Assembly: GCF_029581275.1 (NCBI RefSeq) | Contig: NZ_CP120742.1 | Span: 5,952,501 to 6,016,500, forward strand | Direction of reading: 5' to 3' | Source: Micromonospora sp. WMMD1155 | GTDB lineage: Bacteria; Actinomycetota; Actinomycetes; Mycobacteriales; Micromonosporaceae | DNA length: 64,000 nt | In this document: positions 32,326-41,042 of the stretch, piece by piece | Position numbering within the stretch: position 1 is the stretch's first letter | Layout of the letters: the number at the start of each line of letters is the position of its first letter | Notes under the pieces: generated by a model | Seen by the model: only the letters and a program-made list of their open reading frames with translations | Told to the model about the DNA's origin: nothing | The model's database searches: none | Made by a program: the position numbers and the translations under genes

Positions 32326-33180
32326 ATGCGCCGCTCCCCGCTCGCCGCCCTCGTCCTGAGCGTTCTCCTGCTCGTCGCGCCCGGCGCGGCGCAGGCCGCC
32401 GTGCCCGACCGGGCCACCCCCGCCGACCCGGCGGCCGTGCTGGCCCAGGTGCGCACCGTGGGCACCTCCTGGGGGTTCGACCCGGCCAGCGGCCGGATGA
32501 CCGTCACCGTCGACGACACAGTGGCCCCCGCCGAGCTGACGGCGCTCCGGGCCGCGGCCGACCGGGCCGGCGCGGTGCTGCGCCGCGAGCCGGGAACGCT
32601 GCGCCCCCTGATCGCGGCCGGGCAGGGCATCTACGGCGGCGGGGCGCGCTGCTCGCTCGGCGCGAACGTGCGCAGCGGCAGCACCTACTACGTGGTGACC
32701 GCCGGGCACTGCACCGCTGCCGCCGCCACCTGGTACGCCGACAGCGCCCAGACCACGGTGCTCGGCGCGCGCACCGCCACCAGCTACCCGACCAACGACT
32801 ACGGCCTGATCCGCTACACCGGTCGGATCGCCCACCCGAGCGCCGTCTACACCTATCCCGGGCTGCTGACCGTCTACGGTTCCGGCAACGCGTACATCGG
32901 GCAGGCGGTGTGTCGCAGCGGTGTCACCACCGGGGTGCGCTGCGGCACCGTCACCGGGCTCAACCAGACGGTCAACTACTCCACCGGCGTGATCTACGGC
33001 CTCATCCGCACCAACATCTGCGCCGAACCGGGGGACAGCGGCGGACCGCTCTACGTGGCGTCCACCGGCACCATCCTCGGCATCCTCTCCGGCGGCACCG
33101 GCAACTGCACCGCCGGCGGCACCACCTACTACCAGCCGATCGCCGAGGTGCTGGCCGCGTACGGGCTGACGTTGCCCTGA
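32326..33180 (+). CDS. Secreted chymotrypsin-family (S1) serine protease, streptogrisin/alpha-lytic-like
   Basis: 284 residues. Signal peptide about 1-24 (AALVLSVLLLVAPGAAQA), a short propeptide (about 25-105; ADPAAVLAQVRTVGTSWGFD), then the mature domain. The triad is His128 (VVTAGHC), Asp158 (TNDYGLI) and Ser238 (EPGDSGGP). Two disulfides are expected (Cys near 109/129 and later pairs). GGAGGTTCGG precedes the ATG. Its short propeptide and small catalytic domain match the S1E group of exported actinomycete proteases. Alone, divergent from LtrA by 172 bases. Confidence 0.9.
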   Translation: MRRSPLAALVLSVLLLVAPGAAQAAVPDRATPADPAAVLAQVRTVGTSWGFDPASGRMTVTVDDTVAPAELTALRAAADRAGAVLRREPGTLRPLIAAGQGIYGGGARCSLGANVRSGSTYYVVTAGHCTAAAATWYADSAQTTVLGARTATSYPTNDYGLIRYTGRIAHPSAVYTYPGLLTVYGSGNAYIGQAVCRSGVTTGVRCGTVTGLNQTVNYSTGVIYGLIRTNICAEPGDSGGPLYVASTGTILGILSGGTGNCTAGGTTYYQPIAEVLAAYGLTLP

Positions 33181-33264
33181 CCGGTGACGCGACGGGTTGC
33201 CCGTCTCGGGCGCGACACCTAGGCTCGGCGACGCCCAGGACCCCGCCGCGAGGACGTGTGCCCG

Positions 33265-34290
33265 ATGCCGACCGACCCCCGACAGGTTCGCTCGACCACC
33301 CCGGCCGGCCGTACGCCGGTCGAGGTCGCCGCGGTGGGGGAGACGATGGTGGTGCTCTGCCCCGCGCCCGGTGAGCCGTTGGAGCACGCCGAACGGGTCG
33401 CCGTCTCGGTGGGCGGCGCGGAGTCCAACGTGGCCGGTTACCTGGCCCGGCTGGGGCACCGGGTGGCCTGGGTGAGCCGCGTCGGCGACGACCCCTTCGG
33501 CCGGGCGGTGGTCCGGCACGTCGCCGCCGCCGGCGTCCGGGTGGACCAGGTGGTCGTGGACCCCGCCGCCCCCACCGGCATGTACCTGAAGGACCCGGGC
33601 CCGGAGGGGACCGCGGTGCACTACTACCGGGCCGGGTCGGCGGCCTCCCGGATGGACCCGGGCACGCTGGCCGATCCGGGGCTGGCCGGTGCCCGGGTGC
33701 TGCACCTGTCCGGGATCACCCCGGCGCTCTCCGCCTCCTGCCTGGCGCTCGTCGAGCACGCGGTGACCGCCCGCCCGCTGACGGGCGCACTGGTCAGCTT
33801 CGACGTGAACCACCGGGCCCGGCTGTGGTCCGCCGAGCAGGCCGCACCGGTGCTGCGTGACCTCGCCGACCAGTGCGACCTGGTCTTCGTCGGTCAGGAC
33901 GAGGCGCAGACGCTGTGGGGCACCGCGGACCCGACGGCCGTACGCCGGTTGTTGCCCACCCCGGAGACGGTGGTGGTCAAGGACGGCGCGGTGGGCGCCA
34001 CCGCGTTGCGCCGCGACGCCGAGCCGGTCTTCGTACCCGCGCCCCGGGTGACCGTGGTCGAGCCGGTCGGTGCGGGAGACGCGTTCGCCGCCGGCTACCT
34101 GGCCGGGTTGCTGCGCGACCTCGACCCCGTGCGGCGGTTGCGCCTCGGCCACCTGATGGCGGCGCAGGCGTTGACCAGCAGCGGCGACAACGCCCCGGTC
34201 CCGCCGTGGGCCTGGTTCGAGGATCTGCTCGCCGCCCCCGTCGAGGCGTGGTCGCCGCTCGACCTGACCGGCGCGCCGACGCCGGTCTGA
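33265..34290 (+). CDS. kdgK: PfkB-family sugar kinase, probable 2-keto-3-deoxygluconate kinase
   Basis: 341 residues. Ribokinase fold: VAAVGETMVVLCPAPGEPLE, VSVGGAESNVAGYLARLGHR (substrate lid and N-terminal glycine pair), SFDVNHRARLW, and VVEPVGAGDAFAAGYLAGLL containing the GAGD anion hole and catalytic Asp. The adjacent KDPG aldolase (61 bases downstream) makes KDG the most likely substrate: KDG plus ATP gives KDPG. The ATG at 33265 is chosen over the GTG at 33256 because the GAGGA motif is too close to the latter. Confidence 0.85.
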   Translation: MPTDPRQVRSTTPAGRTPVEVAAVGETMVVLCPAPGEPLEHAERVAVSVGGAESNVAGYLARLGHRVAWVSRVGDDPFGRAVVRHVAAAGVRVDQVVVDPAAPTGMYLKDPGPEGTAVHYYRAGSAASRMDPGTLADPGLAGARVLHLSGITPALSASCLALVEHAVTARPLTGALVSFDVNHRARLWSAEQAAPVLRDLADQCDLVFVGQDEAQTLWGTADPTAVRRLLPTPETVVVKDGAVGATALRRDAEPVFVPAPRVTVVEPVGAGDAFAAGYLAGLLRDLDPVRRLRLGHLMAAQALTSSGDNAPVPPWAWFEDLLAAPVEAWSPLDLTGAPTPV

Positions 34291-34351
34291 GTCGTCGGGT
34301 TCCGGCCGGACCACCAGGCAACCGTTTCACCGCGATCGGATGGAGTGCATC

Positions 34352-34966
34352 ATGACCACACCGGATTTCGACCACATCTTCGGCGGCGCCCGGGTGATGG
34401 CCATCCTGCGCGGCCTGCCGGTCGCCGAGACCGTCCGGCTCGCCGAGCGCGCCTGGGACCTCGGCATCGACGTGGTGGAGGTCCCGGTCGCCACCGCCGA
34501 CGCGGTACCGGCGCTGCGCGCCGCCGTCGAGGCGGGCGTCGAGCGGGGCCGCATCGTCGGCGCGGGCACCGTGCTCGACGTCGAGCAGGTCGCCGCCTCG
34601 GCCGACGCGGGAGCCGCGTTCACCGTCGCGCCCGGGCTGGACCTGACGATCGCCGACGCCGCCGCCGCGCGGGGCCTGCCGCACCTGCCCGGTGTGGCCA
34701 CCCCCACCGAGGCCCAGCAGGCGTTGCGGCACGGCCTCACCTGGCTCAAGGCGTTCCCCGCGATCACCCTGGGCCCGGCCTGGTTCAAGGCCCTCGCCGG
34801 CCCGCTGCCCCAGTTGCGCTTCGTCGCGACCGGCGGCCTCGACGCGGGCAACGCCGCCCCGTTCCTGCAGGCGGGCGTACGGGTGGTGGCGGTCGGCTCG
34901 GCCCTGTCCGACCCGAGCCAGCTCGACCGCCTCGCCGAGCTGGCCCTGAAACCCCCCACCCCCTAA
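34352..34966 (+). CDS. eda: Bifunctional 4-hydroxy-2-oxoglutarate / KDPG aldolase
   Basis: 204 residues, TIM-barrel class I aldolase splitting KDPG to pyruvate and glyceraldehyde 3-phosphate. The VMAILRG start, Glu43 in DVVEVPVAT, GAGTVLDVEQV, and Schiff-base Lys133 in TWLKAFPA are all present. The LPHLPGVATPTE segment has L in place of the usual M-x-PG or C-x-PG pattern. The ATG at 34352 has ATGGAG six bases upstream; an earlier ATG at 34340 lacks this. Works with the kinase upstream as a KDG catabolic pair. No regulator or transporter for the pathway is adjacent. Confidence 0.88.
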   Translation: MTTPDFDHIFGGARVMAILRGLPVAETVRLAERAWDLGIDVVEVPVATADAVPALRAAVEAGVERGRIVGAGTVLDVEQVAASADAGAAFTVAPGLDLTIADAAAARGLPHLPGVATPTEAQQALRHGLTWLKAFPAITLGPAWFKALAGPLPQLRFVATGGLDAGNAAPFLQAGVRVVAVGSALSDPSQLDRLAELALKPPTP

Positions 34967-35004
34967 CCCACACCCCCACCCCTCCGCGCGGTCAGCCGCC
35001 CAGT

Positions 35005-35069
35005 GTCGATCATGGACTTGTGGTGGGTGAATTCCACCTGACGTCGGGCACCACCATTCCATGATCGAC
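35005..35069. repeat. Inverted repeat, GTCGATCATGGA family (copy B)
   Basis: 21-base arms (35005-35025 and 35049-35069) share GTCGATCATGGA and GTGGTG on one side and CACCAC and TCCATGATCGAC on the other, differing at three positions between. The loop is 23 bases. It lies 38 bases after the aldolase stop and before the protease start, so it may terminate the KDG operon. Same outer core as 12153-12237. Confidence 0.8.
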
Positions 35070-35194
35070 GGGGTTGGGGGTGGGGTGGCACGTTTGTGCC
35101 ATGGCTCAAACGCGCCGCGGTCGGGTGGGGGACGAGAGGTGGGCGTGGCGTCGATGCTGTGCTGCGTACCACTTCTCGACACAAAGAGGTCATC

Positions 35195-38100
35195 TTGGCT
35201 CTGTCTCACCGGCGTCGCCGATCCGGGCTGATCGCCCTCGGCGCCGCCCTCACCCTGGCGGCCGGGCTCACCCCACCCGCCGCGGGGGCGTCCGCCGCCC
35301 CGCCCACCAGCCCCGAGCGCCCGGCCGGGATTCCTCCCGCCGCCGCCGGACGCACGTCGACTGTCACCCTGATCACCGGTGACACGGTCACCGTCACCAC
35401 GGCGGCGGACGGCAGCACCGTCTCGACCGTGCGCCGGCCGGACGGCAGCACGCCGAGCTTCCACCGCACCGTGCTCGACGGCGACACCTACGTCTACCCC
35501 GACAGCGCGCTGTCGTACGTCACGAGCGGCGTGCTGGACCGGCAGTTGTTCAACGTCACCGAACTCATCGCCGACGGGTACGACGACGCGCACACCGACC
35601 AGTTGCCGCTGATCGTCACCATGACCGACGCGGCGGTGAAGGCCCGCACCCGACCCGGTGTGGACGGTGCCAAACTGGTCCGGCAGTTGGACAGCGTGCA
35701 GGGTGCGGCGCTGACCCGCGAGCGTTCCACCGCCGGCCGGTTCTGGGCCGCGCTGACCGCCGGCTCCGCCCGCCGTACGGGCGACGCCCCCGCCCTGGCC
35801 AACGGCATCGCCAAGGTGTGGTTGGACGGCCGGGTGCACGCCGACCTGGCCGAGTCCACCGCGCAGATCGGCGCGCCGAAGCTGTGGGCGGAGGGCAACA
35901 CCGCGGCCGGTGTCGACGTGGCGGTGCTCGATTCGGGTGCGGACGCCGAGCATCCGGATCTCGCCGGTCAGATCGCCGAGTCCAGCAGCTTCGTGCCGTC
36001 GGAGCCCGACATCCTCGACTACAAGGGCCACGGCACCCACGTCGCCTCGACGATCGCCGGCACCGGCGCCGCGTCCGGTGGTGCCGAGAAGGGCGTGGCC
36101 CCCGGTGCCCGGCTGCACATCGGCAAGGTGCTCAACAGCGAGGGCAGCGGGCAGGACTCGTGGATCATCGCCGGCATGGAGTGGGCGGCCCGCGAGCAGA
36201 AGGCCCGCATCGTCAGCATGAGCCTGGGCGGTGGGTCCACCGACGGCAGCGACCCGATGAGCCAGGCGGTCGACCGGCTCAGCGCCGAGACCGGCGCCCT
36301 CTTCGTGATCGCCGCCGGCAACAGCGGCCCGGCCACCATCGGCAGCCCGGGTGCCGCCGACGCCGCGCTCACCGTGGGCGCCGTCGACGCCAACGACCAG
36401 CTGGCCGACTTCTCCAGCCAGGGTCCGCGTGCCGGTGACGGCGGGCTCAAGCCCGAGATCACCGCACCCGGTGTGGACATCCTGGCGGCCCGCTCCCACC
36501 TGGTGCGGGGCGGTTCCGGGGACTACACGCTGATGAGCGGCACGTCGATGGCCACCCCGCACGTGGCGGGCACGGCCGCGCTGGTCGCCGCCGCGCATCC
36601 CGACTGGACCGGTCAGCGCATCAAGGAGGCGCTGGTCAGCACGGTCAAGGCCACCCCCGAGTACACCCCGTACCAGGCGGGTGCCGGTCGGGTGGACGCG
36701 GTCGCCGCCGCGCACGCCACCGTCTTCGCCACCCCGAGCGCCTACTCCGGCTTCCAGGGCTGGCCGCAGCAGCCGGGATCGACCGTCGACCGGACGGTCA
36801 CCTACACCAACGTCGGCGGCGCACCGGTCGCCCTGAAGCTGACCGTCGACGCGGCCACCGCACCCGCCGGCCTCTTCGCCCTCTCCGCCGACACGGTCAC
36901 CGTGCCCGCCGGTGGCACCGCCTCCCTGACGGTGACCGCGGCGTACGACAAGCTCCCGGTGGAGAAGCAGGTCAGTGGCATGATCGTCGCCACCGACGAC
37001 GCCGGAACCGTCCGTGGCCGCACCCTGATCGGCGCGGGCAAGGAGGGCCAGCGGCAGAACCTGACGCTGATCGCGAAGGACCGGGACGGCAAGCCTCTCG
37101 CCGGCAAGGTCATCCTCACCACCGAGGGTCTCTTCACCGCCGTGGACCTACCCGAGAGTGGCACCGCGACGCTGCGGCTGCCGGTGGCGAGCTGGACCGG
37201 CTGGATCTCCGCCGACGTACGCGGTGTCAACGGGCCGCGTTCCAAGGGCATGGCGATGCTCAGCTTCACCGACGTCAACCTGGACCGGGACCGCACCGTC
37301 ACCCTCGACGCGCGGGCCGCCCGGCAGGTGCGGGCCGTCGTGCCGCAGGACGCCACCGCCACCTCGCTGCGGATGGACATCCACCGGTCCACCACGACCA
37401 GCCTCACCGAGAGCCAGGTGCTGCCCGACGACTCGTACGACAGCATGTGGGCGTTGCCGACGAGCCGTGCGGTCACCGACGGCGAGTTCGAGTTCGGTGC
37501 CCGGTGGCGGCTGGAGGAGCCGGCGCTGACCGTCTCGGCCGGTAGTCGCGCGTACGACGATCTGCTGGTGAAGCGGGCGACCCCGGCGTTGCCGGCCGGT
37601 CGTCGCCAGCTGGACGCGGTCTACGTCGCCGACGCGTCGGCGGCCGGGCTGGCCAAGCGGCCGGTCCGCGACCGGGCGGTGGTGGTCCGCCGCAGCGACA
37701 CCGTGGACATCGCCGCCCAGGCGCAGGCCGCCGCGGCGGCCGGGGCCAAGCTGCTGCTGGTGGTCAACGACGGCGTCGGGCGGCTCCAGCCGTGGGACGA
37801 GTTCGCGTGGAGCCCGGAGAGCCCGGCCCCGGTGACCGTCGCGACGCTCGGCGCCGACGAGGGCGACCAGCTCGTCGCCGCACTGGAGCGCGGCCCGGTG
37901 CGGCTGACCGTCGAGTCGCACCCGGAGACCAGCTACCTGTACGACGTGGCGCACCACTGGACCGGCGCGGTGCCGGGCGACGTCACCTACCGGCCGACGA
38001 AGCGGGAGCTGGCCCGGGTGGACGTGGAGTTCCGCAACTACCGGCCGGGCAAGGCGCTGGAGTTCCGCACCGACATCTGGCGGGGCTGGGCGTCGAGCAA

Positions 38101-38908
38101 CCAGGAGGAAGCGCCGGCGCAGGGTCGGCGCACCGACTGGGTGAGCACCGACCAGCGGTGGGTCGACGACGCGTACATCGCCGGTGAGACCGGACAGCAC
38201 CTCCCGGCGGTGACGACGTACTCGGCCGGCAAGCCGAACAGCGTCACCTGGTTCGGGCCGATCCAACGCCCCCGGATGGGCGGAAGCTACACGCCCGTGC
38301 GGTACCTGGACACCGTCTACCTGCCCGCGCCCGGCTGGGGTGACGGGGGCGGCCACATCGGTGAGGCGTACGCCAACTTCGACATGGTCAACCGGACCAC
38401 CCTCTACCAGGGGGACAAGGAGCTGGACTGGGGCAACGCCGAGTACCTGCAGGTCGGCGGCCTGGCTGAGCAACGACTGCCGTACCGGCTGGTGGTGGAG
38501 AACGACCGGGCGGCCTGGACCAACCCGTACTCCCGGCAGACCCGCACCGAGTGGGGCTTCAGCTCGGCGGTCACCGGGGCGGAGTCGGCGGAGGTGCTGC
38601 CGATGATCCAGCTCGACTACCAGGTGGACATCGACCGGGACGGGAAGGCGTCCCGGCGGGCGCCGCTGACCGTGCTCGCCTCGCACCTGCCCGGCGTCGC
38701 GGGCACGGTCGGCCCGGTCACCGTCGAGGTGTCCTACGACGACGGTGCGACCTGGCAGAAGCCGCGCCTGACCCGGCACGGCGACGGATGGCGGGTCAAC
38801 CTGGCCGCACCGGCGAAGGCCGACTTCGTCAGCCTGCGGACCACCGCGCGCGACGCCGCCGGCAACACCGTGAGCCAGCGCATCACGCGGGCGTTCGGCC
38901 TGCGCTGA
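35195..38908 (+). CDS. Secreted S8 family serine peptidase (subtilase)
   Basis: 1237 residues. A TTG start at 35195 is favoured: AAAGAGGT is 4-5 bases upstream and the protein then begins with a classical signal (HRRRRSGLIALGAALTLAAG). An upstream in-frame ATG at 35096 would put 33 residues before the signal and overlaps the repeat/spacer area. Pro-region about 40-235. The catalytic triad is Asp246 (VLDSGAD), His279 (GHGTHVA) and Ser451 (SGTSMATPHVAG). Long C-terminal beta-rich regions (about 510-1237), including a Ser/Thr-poor Ig-like segment, follow. Resembles large actinomycete extracellular subtilisins. Ends at a hairpin. Confidence 0.88.
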   Translation: MALSHRRRRSGLIALGAALTLAAGLTPPAAGASAAPPTSPERPAGIPPAAAGRTSTVTLITGDTVTVTTAADGSTVSTVRRPDGSTPSFHRTVLDGDTYVYPDSALSYVTSGVLDRQLFNVTELIADGYDDAHTDQLPLIVTMTDAAVKARTRPGVDGAKLVRQLDSVQGAALTRERSTAGRFWAALTAGSARRTGDAPALANGIAKVWLDGRVHADLAESTAQIGAPKLWAEGNTAAGVDVAVLDSGADAEHPDLAGQIAESSSFVPSEPDILDYKGHGTHVASTIAGTGAASGGAEKGVAPGARLHIGKVLNSEGSGQDSWIIAGMEWAAREQKARIVSMSLGGGSTDGSDPMSQAVDRLSAETGALFVIAAGNSGPATIGSPGAADAALTVGAVDANDQLADFSSQGPRAGDGGLKPEITAPGVDILAARSHLVRGGSGDYTLMSGTSMATPHVAGTAALVAAAHPDWTGQRIKEALVSTVKATPEYTPYQAGAGRVDAVAAAHATVFATPSAYSGFQGWPQQPGSTVDRTVTYTNVGGAPVALKLTVDAATAPAGLFALSADTVTVPAGGTASLTVTAAYDKLPVEKQVSGMIVATDDAGTVRGRTLIGAGKEGQRQNLTLIAKDRDGKPLAGKVILTTEGLFTAVDLPESGTATLRLPVASWTGWISADVRGVNGPRSKGMAMLSFTDVNLDRDRTVTLDARAARQVRAVVPQDATATSLRMDIHRSTTTSLTESQVLPDDSYDSMWALPTSRAVTDGEFEFGARWRLEEPALTVSAGSRAYDDLLVKRATPALPAGRRQLDAVYVADASAAGLAKRPVRDRAVVVRRSDTVDIAAQAQAAAAAGAKLLLVVNDGVGRLQPWDEFAWSPESPAPVTVATLGADEGDQLVAALERGPVRLTVESHPETSYLYDVAHHWTGAVPGDVTYRPTKRELARVDVEFRNYRPGKALEFRTDIWRGWASSNQEEAPAQGRRTDWVSTDQRWVDDAYIAGETGQHLPAVTTYSAGKPNSVTWFGPIQRPRMGGSYTPVRYLDTVYLPAPGWGDGGGHIGEAYANFDMVNRTTLYQGDKELDWGNAEYLQVGGLAEQRLPYRLVVENDRAAWTNPYSRQTRTEWGFSSAVTGAESAEVLPMIQLDYQVDIDRDGKASRRAPLTVLASHLPGVAGTVGPVTVEVSYDDGATWQKPRLTRHGDGWRVNLAAPAKADFVSLRTTARDAAGNTVSQRITRAFGLR

Positions 38909-38922
38909 CGCCGCGGTCACCG

Positions 38923-38961
38923 GCCGCCGGTCGGACTGCCTCGCGCAGCCCGACCGGCGGC
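38923..38961. terminator. Bidirectional hairpin terminator
   Basis: Arms GCCGCCGGTCGG (38923-38934) and CCGACCGGCGGC (38950-38961) are exact complements with a 15-base loop, placed between the convergent subtilase (stop 38908) and acylase (stop 38988) genes. Confidence 0.8.
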
Positions 38962-38987
38962 TGTTCCGCACCAGGCTGCGGTGTCGA

Positions 38988-41042
38988 TCAGTGCTCGTCC
39001 GGCTCCTCGACGAGTCGGTCCCAGTCGGTGACGATCGGTAGCAGCTCGCCCGCCGACCAGGCCGGGCCCTGGTCGTCGTGGTGCCTGTCGCCGGGCACTC
39101 CACACGCGCCCAGCGGCACCACCCAACGGCTGTCCGTGCGCCGCGCCAGGTCCCAGACGAAACGCGCCGCCGGCCCGCGGAAGCACCGGTGGGTGACCCC
39201 GGGGACGCTGGAGGTGGACAGCACACAGTCGTGGTCGCCGTCGAGTCGGGGGCCGGGGCCGGCGTCCGGGTCGGGCAGCGCCCGCCAGGCCGCCAGCCGG
39301 TGCAGGTCCCCCCAGCGCGCCGGCCCGGCCGCCGCGTCGGCGACCTCCTCGACCGCCGCCCGCACCACCGCCGCCGGATCCACACCGGGCAGCGGGCTGC
39401 CGCCGAGCAGGTGCTCCAGCGCGTAGCCGACGCGCGGCGTCACCGCCAACCAGGGCGCGAACACCTCGGGGTACGCCGGCGGCTCGGCTAGCGCGGCCAG
39501 CGCCGGATGGGCGGCGATCCGCCGTACGACGGCCGCCCGCACGGTGGCGAAGGCAGCCGCGTCGACGCTGTCGGTTGTCATCAGTCGGTCCCAGCGCAGC
39601 AGCCGGTCGCGCAGGGCGGCGGCCTTCGGGCTGAGCCCGCTCGCCTCGGCCAGCACCGCCAGCAGCGGCCCGGCCGAGCCGAGGTACGTGTCGGTGTGCA
39701 CGGTGGCCATGTCGTCGGCCGTCCAGCCCCGACCGGCGTCGAGCAACTCGGCGATGCGGTGCGCCCGGTGCGGCGCGGCGAACTCCACCCCGAGCGGCGT
39801 CGCCAGGCCGCGCTCGTTGGCCATCACCGCCCGACCGACCACCTCGGCGCGGGGCATCGGCGCGTACCACCCCTGCCAGGTGTACGTGTCGTCCCAGCCG
39901 GGCACGACCCGACGCCCGTTGTCCGGATGCCGTACCGGCACCACCCCGGCGACCCGGTGCAGCAGCCCACCGGCGGTGTCCGCCGCCTGCACCACGTTGA
40001 CCGGCTCCACCCAGTGCCGCAGCGCGTGGTCCACATCGGTCACGGTGCGGGCGCGCAGCAGCTCCGGCAGCGCCGCGAACCCCAGCTCGGCGCGCACCCG
40101 GGGCGGGTAGCGCAGGCTGATCGCCGTCTCGTCACCGGACCCGCCGACGATCAGCGGACCCCGGTCGGTCTCCAGCACCTCGACCTCGACCGGGCTCGCC
40201 CCGGCCACCTCGATCGTCTCGACGTGGCGGTGCACGGGCTGCCAGCCGTCCGGGCCGAGGGCCTGCACCCGCCCGTCCTGGCGGCGCAGCCGCTCGGCGT
40301 ACAGGTCCTGGTAGTCGGCCATCGCGTTGGTGATGGCCCAGGCGACCGGACCGGCGTGCCCGAAGTGCGCGATGCCCGGCACGCCGGGCATCGCAAGCCC
40401 GATCACGTCGTACTCCGGGCAGGCCAACCGGATCTGCTGGTAGACCCCCGGGTCCTCGATGAACCGGTGCGGGTCACCGGCGAGCAGCGCGCCCCCGGTG
40501 CCGGTACGTTCGGCGGCGAGCAGCCATCCGTTGCTGCCGGCGACGGCCGGTCCGTCGGTGGCGAACGCCTCGATGAGGTCCGGGCCGAGCCGCTGCGCCA
40601 CGTGTTCCCGCCAGAGCTTGCTCGGGAACCCGGCGAACAGGATGTGATGGCCCAGCCAGACGGCGAGGGGCGTCCACGGCTCCCACCGGCCCGGGCGCAG
40701 CCCGGTCGCGGCGAACTCCGGCGCGCGGGCCGCCCCGGCGGCGAGGCCGTCGTTGACCCCGGCGACGTACGCGCCCACCCACTCGGCGGTCGCCGGGTCG
40801 AGCGCGGCGTGGCAGCGGCGTGCGGTGTCGTCGAGTCGTACCCGTCGGGCGAACCGGTCCCAGTCGAGCGCGTCGACGCCGAGGAACGCCGCGCTGGTGC
40901 CCTGCGACCGGTGTCGTTCCACCTCGATCTGCCAGGCCCGGTCGTACGCGGTCACCCGCCCCTGCGCCGTCACCAGCGTCAGGGGGTCGTCGGCACGCAG
41001 GTGCGGCACGCCCCACCGGTCGCGGAAACGCCCGGTGCTCAC
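38988..41042 (-). CDS. Penicillin acylase-family (S45) Ntn-hydrolase, apparently not exported
   Basis: 684 residues. The S45 pattern is RDRWGVPHLRADDP, QGRVTAYDRAWQIEVERHRS, and the autoprocessing site AVAGSNGWLL with nucleophile Ser170; cleavage would give an alpha chain of about 169 and a beta chain of about 515. GVPGIAHFGHAGPVAWAITN matches the beta-chain oxyanion/Asn region. Unusually there is no N-terminal signal peptide. The GTG overlaps the stop of the siderophore ABC ATPase (GTGA), so it is the fourth gene of the iron-regulated uptake operon. Role is probably amide hydrolysis of an acyl-siderophore or precursor. From memory, penicillin-amidase homologues occur in some desferrioxamine loci; I cannot confirm orthology. 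Confidence 0.85.
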   Translation of the reverse strand: MSTGRFRDRWGVPHLRADDPLTLVTAQGRVTAYDRAWQIEVERHRSQGTSAAFLGVDALDWDRFARRVRLDDTARRCHAALDPATAEWVGAYVAGVNDGLAAGAARAPEFAATGLRPGRWEPWTPLAVWLGHHILFAGFPSKLWREHVAQRLGPDLIEAFATDGPAVAGSNGWLLAAERTGTGGALLAGDPHRFIEDPGVYQQIRLACPEYDVIGLAMPGVPGIAHFGHAGPVAWAITNAMADYQDLYAERLRRQDGRVQALGPDGWQPVHRHVETIEVAGASPVEVEVLETDRGPLIVGGSGDETAISLRYPPRVRAELGFAALPELLRARTVTDVDHALRHWVEPVNVVQAADTAGGLLHRVAGVVPVRHPDNGRRVVPGWDDTYTWQGWYAPMPRAEVVGRAVMANERGLATPLGVEFAAPHRAHRIAELLDAGRGWTADDMATVHTDTYLGSAGPLLAVLAEASGLSPKAAALRDRLLRWDRLMTTDSVDAAAFATVRAAVVRRIAAHPALAALAEPPAYPEVFAPWLAVTPRVGYALEHLLGGSPLPGVDPAAVVRAAVEEVADAAAGPARWGDLHRLAAWRALPDPDAGPGPRLDGDHDCVLSTSSVPGVTHRCFRGPAARFVWDLARRTDSRWVVPLGACGVPGDRHHDDQGPAWSAGELLPIVTDWDRLVEEPDEH

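Noticed and set aside
35096..35194. Upstream in-frame ATG for the subtilase
   Set aside because: Would add 33 residues before a normal signal peptide and has no proper ribosome site; TTG at 35195 has a good one.
33977..36715. 912-codon open frame on the minus strand across the kinase, aldolase and protease genes
   Set aside because: Shadow of GC-rich coding DNA: low-complexity Gly/Arg/Val sequence with no domain, while the plus-strand frames carry clear enzyme motifs.
37148..39385. 745-codon minus-strand open frame
   Set aside because: Overlaps the subtilase and acylase genes, lacks motifs and has the composition of an antisense shadow.
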